Shown one piece after another: positions 1-6,336 of a DNA stretch of 11,488 nucleotides. The translations under genes and the position numbers were made by a program. The stretch is taken from positions 1 to 11,488 of the forward strand of contig CABGHG010000040.1 of assembly GCA_902158735.1 (NCBI GenBank). Reading direction: 5' to 3'. This stretch comes from Candidatus Methanolliviera sp. GoM_oil. Its GTDB lineage: Archaea; Halobacteriota; Methanoliparia; Methanoliparales; Methanoliparaceae. Each line of letters opens with the position of its first letter. Within the stretch, counting starts at the first letter, position 1. The notes beneath the pieces are model-generated. The model was not told the origin of the DNA and did not search any database. It saw nothing but the letters and a program-made list of their open reading frames with translations.

Positions 1-1266
1 TATGACGAGGGGCTTATCGATACTCTTTTTGCTCTCAATGAGGGCATCGATCTGCATATCTATCATCACATTTGTTCCACGATAGAGGCCAAAGGATACC
101 GCGGTAAAGATGAAGAGAAAATCAACTCCCTCATAGTCGGTCATCATCTTAAGGGTTTGGGAGAATATCTCTGGATTCCATCCCGAACCTGATAAGTCTA
201 TTGGATTTCGTACACTCGTTCCCGGATCTACCTCTTCGGGAATGATCTCTCTCAGTTTTTTTCTCACCTCATCCGGAAGCGAAGGTACAAACAATCCTTC
301 ACTCTCGCAGTTGTCTGTGGCCAAGACACCGAAGCCCCCACCGGTACCAATGATCCCGCCCCGTCTGCTCCGTGGCGGTTTGATATGCTGAAATGGCAGG
401 ACCATATCGATCAACTCTTCGAGGTCGTAGACCTGTATGATACCCAACTGATCAAAGAGGGCGCTCCAGATGGTATTATCGCCAGCCAATGCCCCTGTGT
501 GGGACGCCACCGCTTTGCTTCCTGCATCTCCCAATCCTCCTTTAAGTACAATTACAGGTTTAGTTCTTGCTGCCTCTTTCAACACACTAACGAAGCGTTT
601 TCCATCTTTTGTTCCTTCAATATAGAGTATTATGATCTCGGTTTGCGGGTCATGGGTAAGATATTCCATGAAATCACATTCATTCAAATCTGAGGCGTTC
701 CCAAAGCTGATGACCTTGCTGAAACGTACACCTCTTGCTGCCCCGAGCTGAACCAATTCGATAGAATTTCCACCGCTTTGAGAGAGAAAAGCCACATTTC
801 CGCCCTCTTTGGGGAAGGAACTATCGAAGGATATCCCGGAGCTGGGGCAGTATATCCCCATGCAGTTCGGCCCTATAATTCTCACCCCTCCATCGCGAGC
901 AATATCTGTAATCTCCCTCTCAAGATGAATTCCTTCCTCCGCTCCTGTTTCACTGAAACCGGAGGTGAAGAGGTGAATGGATTTCACTCCCTTCACTGCA
1001 CATTCTTTCATAAGTTGGGGGGTAAGACTCGCTTTGATACCACAAATAATATGATCTACAGGTCCGGGAACGTCCAAAATACTGGCATAAGCCTTTAAGC
1101 CTGATATTTCGCTTACTTTGGGATTGATGGGATATATCTCTCCCGGATATTCAAATTCCTTCAGAGAATCTAAGAAAGCTATTCTGGTGTAATTCAAGGG
1201 TTTTTCGGAGACACCCACCACCGCTATCGACCTGGGATTAAAGATATATTCAAGATCCTGCATCAT
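1..1266 (-). CDS. Acyl-CoA synthetase (NDP-forming), alpha region, 3' end cut by window edge
   Basis: Visible are 422 residues of an ADP-forming acetate/acyl-CoA ligase, the cytosolic enzyme that makes ATP from acyl-CoA. Residues 8-140 are the CoA-binding Rossmann domain (FNPRSIAVVGVS near the start, IGPNCMGI at 131-138). Residues 158-290 are the first succinyl-CoA-ligase-like domain, with SQSGG at 162-166. The phosphorylated His is H256 in SHTGALAG, in line with the alpha-subunit active-site His known for this family. A second ligase-like domain begins around 303 (GGIIGTGGGFGVL). The start is ATG at 1266 (a second ATG follows at 1263): an in-frame TAA lies four codons upstream and a GTGAT Shine-Dalgarno at 1271-1275 is 4 nt away. 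The coding frame was read directly and stays open to base 1. Whether it is a separate alpha subunit (about 460 aa) or an alpha-beta fusion (about 700 aa) cannot be seen, and substrate preference is not readable. Confidence 0.93.
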   Translation of the reverse strand, partial: MMQDLEYIFNPRSIAVVGVSEKPLNYTRIAFLDSLKEFEYPGEIYPINPKVSEISGLKAYASILDVPGPVDHIICGIKASLTPQLMKECAVKGVKSIHLFTSGFSETGAEEGIHLEREITDIARDGGVRIIGPNCMGIYCPSSGISFDSSFPKEGGNVAFLSQSGGNSIELVQLGAARGVRFSKVISFGNASDLNECDFMEYLTHDPQTEIIILYIEGTKDGKRFVSVLKEAARTKPVIVLKGGLGDAGSKAVASHTGALAGDNTIWSALFDQLGIIQVYDLEELIDMVLPFQHIKPPRSRRGGIIGTGGGFGVLATDNCESEGLFVPSLPDEVRKKLREIIPEEVDPGTSVRNPIDLSGSGWNPEIFSQTLKMMTDYEGVDFLFIFTAVSFGLYRGTNVMIDMQIDALIESKKSIDKPLVI

Positions 1267-1295
1267 TTTTATCACTTAAGTGGCATGAAGAAGGT

Positions 1296-1308
1296 CTATA
1301 TTATAAAG
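1296..1308 (-). promoter_or_regulatory. TATA-like box upstream of the acyl-CoA synthetase gene
   Basis: On the minus strand this reads CTTTATAATATAG, close to the archaeal TATA consensus. It lies in the 63-nt gap after the isopropylmalate dehydratase gene. A start of transcription about 25 nt downstream would fall near 1276 and give a leader of about 10 nt that just includes the GTGAT Shine-Dalgarno at 1271-1275. The spacing suggests the synthetase gene can be transcribed separately from the genes upstream. Inferred from sequence only. Confidence 0.5.
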
Positions 1309-1329
1309 CTGACTATTTTTGGAGTTGTA

Positions 1330-1824
1330 TCACAATATTTCCTTGCTCCCACTTATCCGCTTTTTCGTATATTCCACCAACCCTTCTCTCATAATCTCTT
1401 GAAGAAATGGTGGCATGGGCTTTATGGCATAAACCCTATCTTTTGTTATATCCCTCAATACGCCGTCACTCATCTTCACCTCTATCTGATCTCCCTCATC
1501 TATCTCATCTACCTGCTCACATTCCACAGGAGGTAATCCCAAGTTTACCGCATTTCGAAAAAATATCCGTGCAAAAGATTTTGCAACCACACAACTTATT
1601 CCGGCACCCTTCACTGCAAGAGGAGCATGCTCCCTGCTTGAGCCGCACCCAAAGTTCACTCCCGCAACGATGATGTCGCCGTTCTTAACCTTCTCTCTAA
1701 ATCCGGGTCTTACCCCCTCAAATAGATGTTCTGCGAGCTCTTTTGGCTCGTTCAATACTAAATATCTCCCTGGAATGATCGCATCCGTATCTATGTCATC
1801 TCCAAATTTCCATGCCTTTGCCAT
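1330..1824 (-). CDS. leuD: 3-isopropylmalate dehydratase (isomerase) small subunit
   Basis: This is the small, swivelling subunit of the aconitase-family isomerase that converts 2-isopropylmalate to 3-isopropylmalate in leucine synthesis. It needs a large [4Fe-4S] subunit (LeuC), which is not in the window. The 164 residues match the usual archaeal length of 160-170. Near the N-terminus is KFGDDIDTDAIIPGRYLV, and the signature NFGCGSSREHAP with the active-site Ser region follows at about residues 57-68. In methanogen paralogues a YLRT loop marks homoaconitase; here it reads YLVL, without the Arg, which favours isopropylmalate. A homocitrate or citramalate branch cannot be excluded. An ATG at 1830 would overlap the ribB stop as ATGA, but the GAGGAG at 1831-1836 would then touch the start. 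The ATG at 1824 has 6-nt spacing and gives MAKAWKFG, so I prefer it. Co-transcribed with ribB. Confidence 0.9.
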   Translation of the reverse strand: MAKAWKFGDDIDTDAIIPGRYLVLNEPKELAEHLFEGVRPGFREKVKNGDIIVAGVNFGCGSSREHAPLAVKGAGISCVVAKSFARIFFRNAVNLGLPPVECEQVDEIDEGDQIEVKMSDGVLRDITKDRVYAIKPMPPFLQEIMREGLVEYTKKRISGSKEIL

Positions 1825-1826
1825 AA

Positions 1827-2540
1827 TCATCTCCTCTCAAAATTTTCGTACTTTTCGTACTTTTCGTACGCATCGATTACATCTTTCCCCTTCACAAAGA
1901 CCATCCCTTCTTTCTCCGCATACTTCTTTGCATCTTCTTTCGAGAGAGCTCTTCCACTATTTTCATCCAGCATCTCACAGACGACCATCGCCGGATTTAT
2001 CCCAGCCATCGTTGCCATGACAATAGACAATTCAGTCTGCCCCCTCCGATCATAAGTCAAATTATCGGATGCCCTCAGTAGTGGGACGTGCCCGGGGCAC
2101 CTGAAATACTCTCCAAAATCAACCTCTTCTCCTTTCATCACCCGTTTTACCGCTTTTCCTATCTCTCTTATCGTCAAAGACCGATCTATATCAGTTATTC
2201 CTGTAAACGTATCTATATGATTTACCCAGAGAGAGAAGGCAGATTTTGAGTCGTATTTTAGGTCCCCTTTCCTCTCAGTTAGGTTAGATAACTTAAAAGA
2301 GCCATTATCACCGACATATTCCAAAATATCGGTTATATAGGGAAGACCAAATTTCTTTGCAGCATCGGGATGTATCGAAACACAGATCAAACCCCCGCCA
2401 TCTCTTCTCATCTTTGCCACGTCTTTCGGCGCGGTTGAAATGGCAGGAATGACCAAATCTGTTTCTCCCTCCCTCTCCTCTGAATCGAAGAGAAGGATTG
2501 TTCTACCCTTTTCCAGTTCTCTTATCCCCTCGTCTATCAT
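1827..2540 (-). CDS. ribB: 3,4-dihydroxy-2-butanone 4-phosphate synthase
   Basis: The enzyme converts ribulose 5-phosphate to 3,4-dihydroxy-2-butanone 4-phosphate plus formate, giving the four-carbon unit of riboflavin. The 237-residue protein is a stand-alone RibB without a GTP cyclohydrolase II half, as usual in archaea. Diagnostic stretches are DSEEREGETDL (19-29, acidic metal/substrate loop), the NHIDTFTGITDIDRS stretch (107-121), FRCPGHVPLLRA (146-157) and GQTELSIVMATMAG (167-180). The His of PGHV and the acidic loop are metal and substrate contacts in the family. The ATG at 2540 has GGAGGT at 2546-2551, 5 nt upstream. The first 38 nt overlap the end of the riboflavin kinase/regulator gene, so the two are translationally linked. 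The C-terminus ends in an unusual EKYEKYE run made by a 9-bp repeat. Confidence 0.96.
   Translation of the reverse strand: MIDEGIRELEKGRTILLFDSEEREGETDLVIPAISTAPKDVAKMRRDGGGLICVSIHPDAAKKFGLPYITDILEYVGDNGSFKLSNLTERKGDLKYDSKSAFSLWVNHIDTFTGITDIDRSLTIREIGKAVKRVMKGEEVDFGEYFRCPGHVPLLRASDNLTYDRRGQTELSIVMATMAGINPAMVVCEMLDENSGRALSKEDAKKYAEKEGMVFVKGKDVIDAYEKYEKYENFERR
1831..1836 (-). promoter_or_regulatory. Ribosome binding site that decides the leuD start
   Basis: GAGGAG on the minus strand sits inside the last codons of ribB. It directly abuts the upstream ATG (1830) but lies 6 nt before the ATG at 1824, the normal spacing. This favours the shorter leuD product. Confidence 0.55.
1843..1869. repeat. 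Three perfect tandem copies of a 9-bp unit in the 3' end of ribB
   Basis: The plus strand reads TTTTCGTAC three times in a row without mismatch (1843-1851, 1852-1860, 1861-1869). Because the unit is 9 bp the ribB frame is kept and the copies encode repeated Glu-Lys-Tyr. It lies past the conserved catalytic core, where a length change should be tolerated. Confidence 0.9.
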
Positions 2541-3204
2541 AAACTACCTCCACTATATTACCATCCCTCAAGTTCAATGTTCTTCTCAAATTTTTTGAAG
2601 AGACTATCTCCATCAGGTCTCTTGAATAGTGAGTTCTATCCGGGACGATTATTGCTCCCTCTGTACCGTTTATCTTTACCTTATAGCACTTCCCGCCGCC
2701 AAACGTTCTTTTTTCAGATTTGAAGGGCTCTATCCTTATAGCATCGATCTCATTCAACTCTCTTACCCTCAATATACTCTCTTCATCGATCTTCAAATTC
2801 AACGTTCCAGGGAAGGGATCAAATCCAAGTTTATCTATCAACTGTCTTCTATAACCGTCTAAGGAGATGTAATATTGCCCTTCTCCAAGTCCCGTGAAGA
2901 CTTCCCCTAAAAAGACTATCGGGGCTTTCAAGTCCTCAAATATCTTTTTATACTCATAATATTCGTTTCTTAAAATGTTTAACCCTCCCTCACTTATCTT
3001 TATGTATTGTCCATCGCCGACGATCTTTCTCTCTATAAATCCCTTATCCTCCAGATCTTTTAATCTTCTGGCAGCGGTCTGCATGCTCGTCTCCGTCTCC
3101 CTGGCAAATACCGCAGAAGATATCTTAAGATTCTGACATCCCCCGAGCAGTGCAAGTCTCTTCAGTGCTTCCGTCTCTCCTGTCATATCATCTTTGAGAA
3201 TCAT
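2503..3204 (-). CDS. ribK: CTP-dependent riboflavin kinase with N-terminal winged helix (RbkR-type kinase/regulator)
   Basis: The C-terminal part (about residues 94-225) is the archaeal riboflavin kinase, which makes FMN with CTP rather than ATP. Landmarks are LGEVFTGLGEGQYYISLDGY (99-118), the PFPGTLNL nucleotide/flavin loop (130-137) and GGGKCYKVKI (169-178). The N-terminal part (about 7-90) is a winged helix of MarR/Lrp type: ETSMQTAARRLKDLEDKGFI is the recognition helix and wing start, and KISEGGLNIL follows. Stand-alone kinases are about 135 residues; this fusion is the architecture of RbkR, described as both kinase and transcriptional repressor of riboflavin genes. The overlap with ribB fits that role. 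The ATG at 3204 has no good Shine-Dalgarno. The ATG at 3186 (MTGETEALKR, 227 aa) fits the TATA position at 3214-3222 better and is a serious alternative start. Confidence 0.93.
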   Translation of the reverse strand: MILKDDMTGETEALKRLALLGGCQNLKISSAVFARETETSMQTAARRLKDLEDKGFIERKIVGDGQYIKISEGGLNILRNEYYEYKKIFEDLKAPIVFLGEVFTGLGEGQYYISLDGYRRQLIDKLGFDPFPGTLNLKIDEESILRVRELNEIDAIRIEPFKSEKRTFGGGKCYKVKINGTEGAIIVPDRTHYSRDLMEIVSSKNLRRTLNLRDGNIVEVVYDRRGDKRTGKG

Positions 3205-3225
3205 CCCTATTTTGGTATTTAAGGG
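3205..3225 (-). promoter_or_regulatory. TATA-like box inside an imperfect inverted repeat, possible RbkR operator
   Basis: The segment is bounded by CCCT on one side and AGGG on the other. Between them the minus strand carries TTAAATA (about 3216-3222), preceded by a purine-rich stretch that could be a TFB element. The symmetric ends flank the TATA box, a place where a repressor would block transcription. A start about 25 nt downstream falls near 3195, past the ATG at 3204 but before the ATG at 3186. A second TATA-like stretch (TTATAATA, 3282-3289) lies farther upstream and could drive a longer leader. Arms are only 4 bp, so the operator reading is tentative. Confidence 0.3.
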
Positions 3226-3245
3226 TTTCGATCTCTGGTTTTGAT

Positions 3246-3302
3246 AAAAAATAGAAAAAGGAAAAAATCCGCCCTCCCAATATTATAATCCAATAAAAAA
3301 TT
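3246..3302 (-). terminator. U-rich archaeal-type terminator tracts after the ParB-like unit
   Basis: Directly after the stop of the 78-residue gene the minus strand has T6 (3295-3300). Farther on it has three T-runs close together (3262-3267, 3255-3259, 3246-3251) after a GC-rich GGGAGGGCGG. Runs of U without a hairpin are the usual archaeal transcription stop. They separate the ParB-like unit from the riboflavin genes. Confidence 0.55.
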
Positions 3303-3539
3303 TTATTTCACTTTTGCCAATCGTACGGCTATCTCACTCCAGGGCACTTGGGTTATCTTCCAATCCTTATTGGCAACCGTAACAGACACCAAGTATATAT
3401 CCTGTGGTTCGACTTCAGACGCCATTAAGTCTTTTAATGCCTTGACAGCCTCCTGTAAGTCATCGTATATCCTCTTATCTTTCTCTTCGCTCTTATTTTC
3501 TAAAAACCAAAATTCTTCACCTTTTAATTTCATTTCCAT
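3303..3539 (-). CDS. Unrecognised small soluble protein (78 aa)
   Basis: I do not recognise this family. The protein is compact and rich in charge, without a signal peptide, membrane segment or Cys pair. Residues 1-15 (MEMKLKGEEFWFLEN) look like a strand-forming start. Residues 17-42 form a likely charged helix (EEKDKRIYDDLQEAVKALKD). Residues 48-62 look like a beta strand (DIYLVSVTVANKDW), and 66-77 a closing helix. An alpha/beta fold of helix-strand type is my inference. The start has a strong GGAGGATGA site about 10 nt upstream; the ATG two codons later is also possible. It is the last gene of the unit led by the ParB-like gene, 64 nt after its neighbour, and just before the U-rich tracts. 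Like the ParB-like protein, it begins MEMK. Codon use and good ribosome site make it a real gene. Confidence 0.75.
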   Translation of the reverse strand: MEMKLKGEEFWFLENKSEEKDKRIYDDLQEAVKALKDLMASEVEPQDIYLVSVTVANKDWKITQVPWSEIAVRLAKVK

Positions 3540-3591
3540 TGTTTTTCATCCTCCCTCCTCGATTTTAAGACATCCACTTCTTCTTTTGGAT

Positions 3592-3619
3592 ATTTCTCAA
3601 ATTTTATTTCTCAAATTTT
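3592..3619. repeat. Perfect 14-bp tandem duplication across a stop codon
   Basis: The unit ATTTCTCAAATTTT (plus strand) occurs at 3592-3605 and again at 3606-3619 with no mismatch. The stop codon of the 240-residue gene (3604-3606) lies at the junction, so one copy encodes the final KFEK and the other is untranslated. Confidence 0.9.
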
Positions 3620-4326
3620 GTATCTTGTCCGCCTTCCAATTCCTTATATGTTGAGTCGGTGATATATTTTTTGGTAAATTCTTTTGTTGCCTGCATCGCC
3701 TCACGAATAGATCCTCCAGTTACTAATAGTTCTTCATCAAAGATACCCATCTCCTCTAAAACGGTTTTCAAAGCTTTTGCATGTTTCCGGATTCTTATTT
3801 GGTCGAGGCTCTCTTTCTCACTAAAATCTGGCTGGAAATATGCCTTTGGACTACTGTCGTAGAGTAGATAAAAGGCACTGTAATTCTCGTTATAATAATC
3901 GAGAAAATTTTTCCAACGTTCTGCAAATTTTCCGTCTGGTATTTTACCAGCTTCAACCAAGTAATCCCACACATCCTTTGCTTTTTCTCTCCAATATGCT
4001 ATTACGTTATAAACTTTTATTCTATCGTGTCTATCATCAGGATCGTACTCTATTGCCATTATTAAATCATCCAGAGTAAATTCACCATCCGAATGATCTG
4101 CAAGCCATCTTCCTAAACGTATTGCCGTCTGATTATTATGTAACCAAATAATGCCTTTTCTCACTTTTTTCTTTCTTTTCGTTATTTTAGCAATTCCATA
4201 ATCATCCAATATTTTTAATAGACCTTCTTCTGAAATCCCATACTCTCTTCGTATCTGATCAGCTGGCTTACCTTTTTCTACATCTTCTACAATTTTTTCC
4301 TTCTCTTCGCCAGTTAATGGCCTCAT
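3604..4326 (-). CDS. Unrecognised protein with N-terminal helix-turn-helix (240 aa), partner of the ParB-like gene
   Basis: I do not recognise the full-length family. Residues 5-45 read like a homeodomain/transposase-type helix-turn-helix (LTGEEKEKIVEDVEKGK, then ADQIRREYGISEEGLLKIL). A basic patch follows (KITKRKKKVRK, 47-57), suited to nucleic acid contact. Residues 83-127 (FTLDDLIMAIEYDP and on) could be a second winged-helix-like segment. The middle, 130-165, is rich in aromatic residues (FLDYYNENYSAFYLLYD). The C-terminus is helical and charged. No nuclease, ATPase or membrane motif is seen. Its ATG follows the TAA of the ParB-like gene with no spacer (TAAATG), and GAGG lies 5 nt upstream inside that gene, so translation is coupled. 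This suggests the two proteins work together, probably on DNA; function beyond that is unknown. The 3' end carries a 14-bp duplication. Confidence 0.8.
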   Translation of the reverse strand: MRPLTGEEKEKIVEDVEKGKPADQIRREYGISEEGLLKILDDYGIAKITKRKKKVRKGIIWLHNNQTAIRLGRWLADHSDGEFTLDDLIMAIEYDPDDRHDRIKVYNVIAYWREKAKDVWDYLVEAGKIPDGKFAERWKNFLDYYNENYSAFYLLYDSSPKAYFQPDFSEKESLDQIRIRKHAKALKTVLEEMGIFDEELLVTGGSIREAMQATKEFTKKYITDSTYKELEGGQDTKFEK

Positions 4327-5613
4327 TTAAGCCTCTATTGGTTTGATTCCTCTCAATTTTTCTAATTCCCTCCCTAAATGCCTATACGACGCCTCCATAT
4401 ATCCAATTGCCTTCTCTCTATAACCTTTTGGTAAATCTAAAACGTGATTTGCATACATCGTTGTTACATCATTATAGATCCTTTCATAATCCTCAACAAG
4501 CCTCTTATGAGGATTATGTATTGTTATCTCTGGTTCTCTCCTACCTTTGGTGATGTCCAACCGATCGTCAATGAAAGCATTGATGCCCTTTTCTCTCAAA
4601 TCCTCCGATCTTTCTATTTCTTTAATTATCTCTCTTTGTTGTTCTTCCTCTGGAAATTCTTTTATCCTTACGGCGATCTCTGGTGTTATCTTTGATTCTG
4701 GCTTTAAGACGGCTTTTTTAACCATCTCAGAAGATCTTTCAATGACCTCTACAAGCTTCTCTGTTCCTTCTATCGTCAGATCTTCTTTTTTCACCTTTTT
4801 AATGATCTTTTCTTGGTCTTCTTCTTTTTTAACAGTTATTATTTTTTCGGCGATCTCCGGTGTAATTTTTGATTTTTCCTCAAGCACTGCCTTTTTTACT
4901 GGTTCTGAAGCTTTTTTTACGACTTTCACGAGTTTTGACGTCGCTTCTTCAGAAAGTTTCTCATCTGCTACTCTTCTAAAAACCCTTTCTTGATCTTCTT
5001 TATCTTTAATCGCCGAAATTCTTGCAAGTTGGCGTTTACCGGTTCCTTTCTCTGTTGCTTCGATTTGTATTGATTTAGGCAGTTTGAGAATGCTGAGGGC
5101 TTCATACACTGGTCTATGCCCCAACCCAATCTTCTTTACCGTTTTGTCTATTATCTCCTCTTCTTCTGTCAAAGGAGTGTCTTTATGCCTATGCCCTCTC
5201 AGTTTATCCCAAGTTCTTAAAACATTATTTGGTAAGTTATCATTTATCTCTAATCGAGGATTGGACACACTTGCAGCCTCAAACACCTCCAAAATCGCTT
5301 TTGCCTGTTCAACTGGCTTTAAATCCTCTCTGTGCACATTCTCGATCAAACTCTCGATCATCACTTCGCCATCGGGCACATCTTTTATCAACGCTGGTAT
5401 CTCTTTCTTCCCTGCTATTTGTGAGGCTTTCCAACGTCTTTCTCCTGCAATAATCTCATATCTTCCTTCCTTTGGTCTTACAAGTATTGGTTGGAGCACA
5501 CCCATCTCATCGATAGTATTGGCCAATTCCTTAAGTCGTTCTCTATCAAATGCCTCTCTCGGTTGTAGAGGATTTGGACTTACTGCATCCACCCTTATCA
5601 TCTTCATCTCCAT
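4327..5613 (-). CDS. ParB-like protein with tandemly repeated helical segment
   Basis: The N-terminal 110 residues are a ParB/Srx domain: IRVDAVSPNPLQPREAFD (6-23), LKELANTIDEMGVLQPILVRP (28-47), GERRWKAS (57-64) and ENVHREDLKPVEQAKA (91-106). The last two are the C-boxes that bind CTP in chromosomal and plasmid ParB. A helix-turn-helix follows at about 153-183 (IIDKTVKKIGLGHRPVYEAL, then KLPKSIQ), after an insert at 112-150. Residues 203-258 and 262-317 are two copies of a charged helical unit (VKKAVL, SKITPEIA in both), with a partial third to about 350. The last 70 residues match nothing I know. The 428-residue length exceeds the usual 280-330 because of the insert and repeats. No ParA gene is adjacent. 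ATG at 5613 has GGAGGT at 5620-5625. Likely a DNA-binding clamp-type protein; segregation, regulation or defence cannot be decided here. Confidence 0.88.
   Translation of the reverse strand: MEMKMIRVDAVSPNPLQPREAFDRERLKELANTIDEMGVLQPILVRPKEGRYEIIAGERRWKASQIAGKKEIPALIKDVPDGEVMIESLIENVHREDLKPVEQAKAILEVFEAASVSNPRLEINDNLPNNVLRTWDKLRGHRHKDTPLTEEEEIIDKTVKKIGLGHRPVYEALSILKLPKSIQIEATEKGTGKRQLARISAIKDKEDQERVFRRVADEKLSEEATSKLVKVVKKASEPVKKAVLEEKSKITPEIAEKIITVKKEEDQEKIIKKVKKEDLTIEGTEKLVEVIERSSEMVKKAVLKPESKITPEIAVRIKEFPEEEQQREIIKEIERSEDLREKGINAFIDDRLDITKGRREPEITIHNPHKRLVEDYERIYNDVTTMYANHVLDLPKGYREKAIGYMEASYRHLGRELEKLRGIKPIEA
4564..5007 (-). repeat. 59-residue tandem protein repeat within the ParB-like gene
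   Basis: Unit 1 covers 4840-5007 (residues 203-258), unit 2 covers 4663-4830 (262-317), and a shorter third unit runs to about 4564. Shared blocks are EDQE, a basic helix, VKKAVL and SKITPEIA at a constant spacing of 59 residues. The unit resembles the stretch just after the helix-turn-helix of normal ParB, so it looks like an in-gene duplication of that segment. Confidence 0.75.
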
Positions 5614-5674
5614 TATTTTACCTCCATTATTTTGCCAATCAGTAACAAATCTACTTTAATTATGTTCTCACTTG

Positions 5675-5687
5675 CTAATATATATTT
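5675..5687 (-). promoter_or_regulatory. TATA box of the ParB-like unit
   Basis: The minus strand reads AAATATATATTAG within a few bases of the endonuclease V stop codon. Transcription would begin near 5655 and give a leader of about 40 nt that ends in the GGAGGT ribosome site. It makes the ParB-like unit independent of the operon upstream. The leader has AATAATGGAG twice; the upstream ATG opens only four codons. Confidence 0.6.
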
Positions 5688-5692
5688 TTGCC

Positions 5693-6319
5693 TTACACTA
5701 AAAACCGATTCTTCATCTCACCAGCAAATATATGCGCCTCTCTCACGGGTTCTGGCAGTTTATATCCTCTTATAAAATGTTTCACAACAAAAAAAGCGGA
5801 ATCTACCGATATTAGGTTTCCTGGTGTGATATATATCGGTTTTGCAACCTTCTTTGATTTGTATGCGTATCCTATCTTCTTTCCATCTAGTATTATCGGC
5901 TCCTTCTCGCCGACCTCTTCCGGAATCTTGCAGGAGCCGGAGAACATATTCTTTACCACGCCTATCGTAGGCTTCTTTAGAAGTACGCCAATATGACTCG
6001 CTAATCCAATCCCTCTCGGATGGTTTATCCCTCCACCATCAAATATTATGATATCAGGATCGATCTTCAACTTATCGATCGCCTTCAAAGTATTCTTCCC
6101 CTCTCTATAGAATAGCAGTCCTGGAATGTATGGAAAATCGATCTCTCCTATATGATATTCCTTCCCCACGACCTTCATGCTATCATAATCCATCAATATT
6201 GCCGCAGAGATTATCTTATCATTTAGAAAGGCGGAATCTACGCCCGCGATGTATTTAACCTCATCAAAACCGTTTTTTAATATTACTTCTATGCTCAGGC
6301 GTATCTGTTCCTCCACCAT
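5693..6319 (-). CDS. nfi: Endonuclease V (deoxyinosine / inosine-specific endonuclease)
   Basis: The enzyme cuts the second phosphodiester bond 3' of deoxyinosine (and, in many members, inosine in RNA), starting repair of deaminated adenine. All key features are present in the 208 residues. The metal ligands are D28 (AGVDSAF), E73 (FYREG) and D94 (DGGGINHPRGIG); their spacing of 45 and 21 residues matches the well-studied bacterial enzyme. H100 lies in the HPR motif. FPYIPG (62-67) is the wedge that opens the strand beside the lesion, and YITPGNLIS near 162-170 matches the conserved C-terminal block. The ATG at 6319 has only a weak GAAGAGA upstream; it lies 17 nt after the sepS stop and is the last gene of that operon. 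The neighbours act on tRNA and ribosomes, so RNA as a substrate is worth considering. Confidence 0.95.
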   Translation of the reverse strand: MVEEQIRLSIEVILKNGFDEVKYIAGVDSAFLNDKIISAAILMDYDSMKVVGKEYHIGEIDFPYIPGLLFYREGKNTLKAIDKLKIDPDIIIFDGGGINHPRGIGLASHIGVLLKKPTIGVVKNMFSGSCKIPEEVGEKEPIILDGKKIGYAYKSKKVAKPIYITPGNLISVDSAFFVVKHFIRGYKLPEPVREAHIFAGEMKNRFLV

Positions 6320-6336
6320 TCTCTTCGTATCTATCC

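Noticed and set aside
385..1098. Plus-strand open frames of about 100 codons
   Set aside because: They lie opposite the acyl-CoA synthetase, whose frame is continuous with conserved motifs throughout.
3226..3302. FMN riboswitch before the riboflavin genes
   Set aside because: The region is AT-rich with T-runs, lacks the conserved RFN-element stems, and archaea with RbkR use a protein regulator.
4547..4993. 148-codon plus-strand frame with hydrophobic appearance, resembling a membrane protein
   Set aside because: It mirrors the Lys/Glu-rich repeats on the other strand; the hydrophobic look is a by-product of the complement.
5614..5630. Four-codon upstream frame (MEVK) in the leader of the ParB-like gene
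   Set aside because: It arises from a repeated AATAATGGAG and has no own ribosome site; likely coincidence.
5084..5659. Long open frame of 191 codons on the plus strand opposite the ParB-like gene
   Set aside because: It is antisense to a gene with clear motifs, is rich in Ser/Leu as expected from the complement of a Lys/Glu-rich gene, and has no ribosome site.
5614..5692. parS site or partition centromere near the ParB-like gene
   Set aside because: No palindrome resembling the parS consensus and no iterated direct repeats are seen; only a TATA box and a ribosome site.
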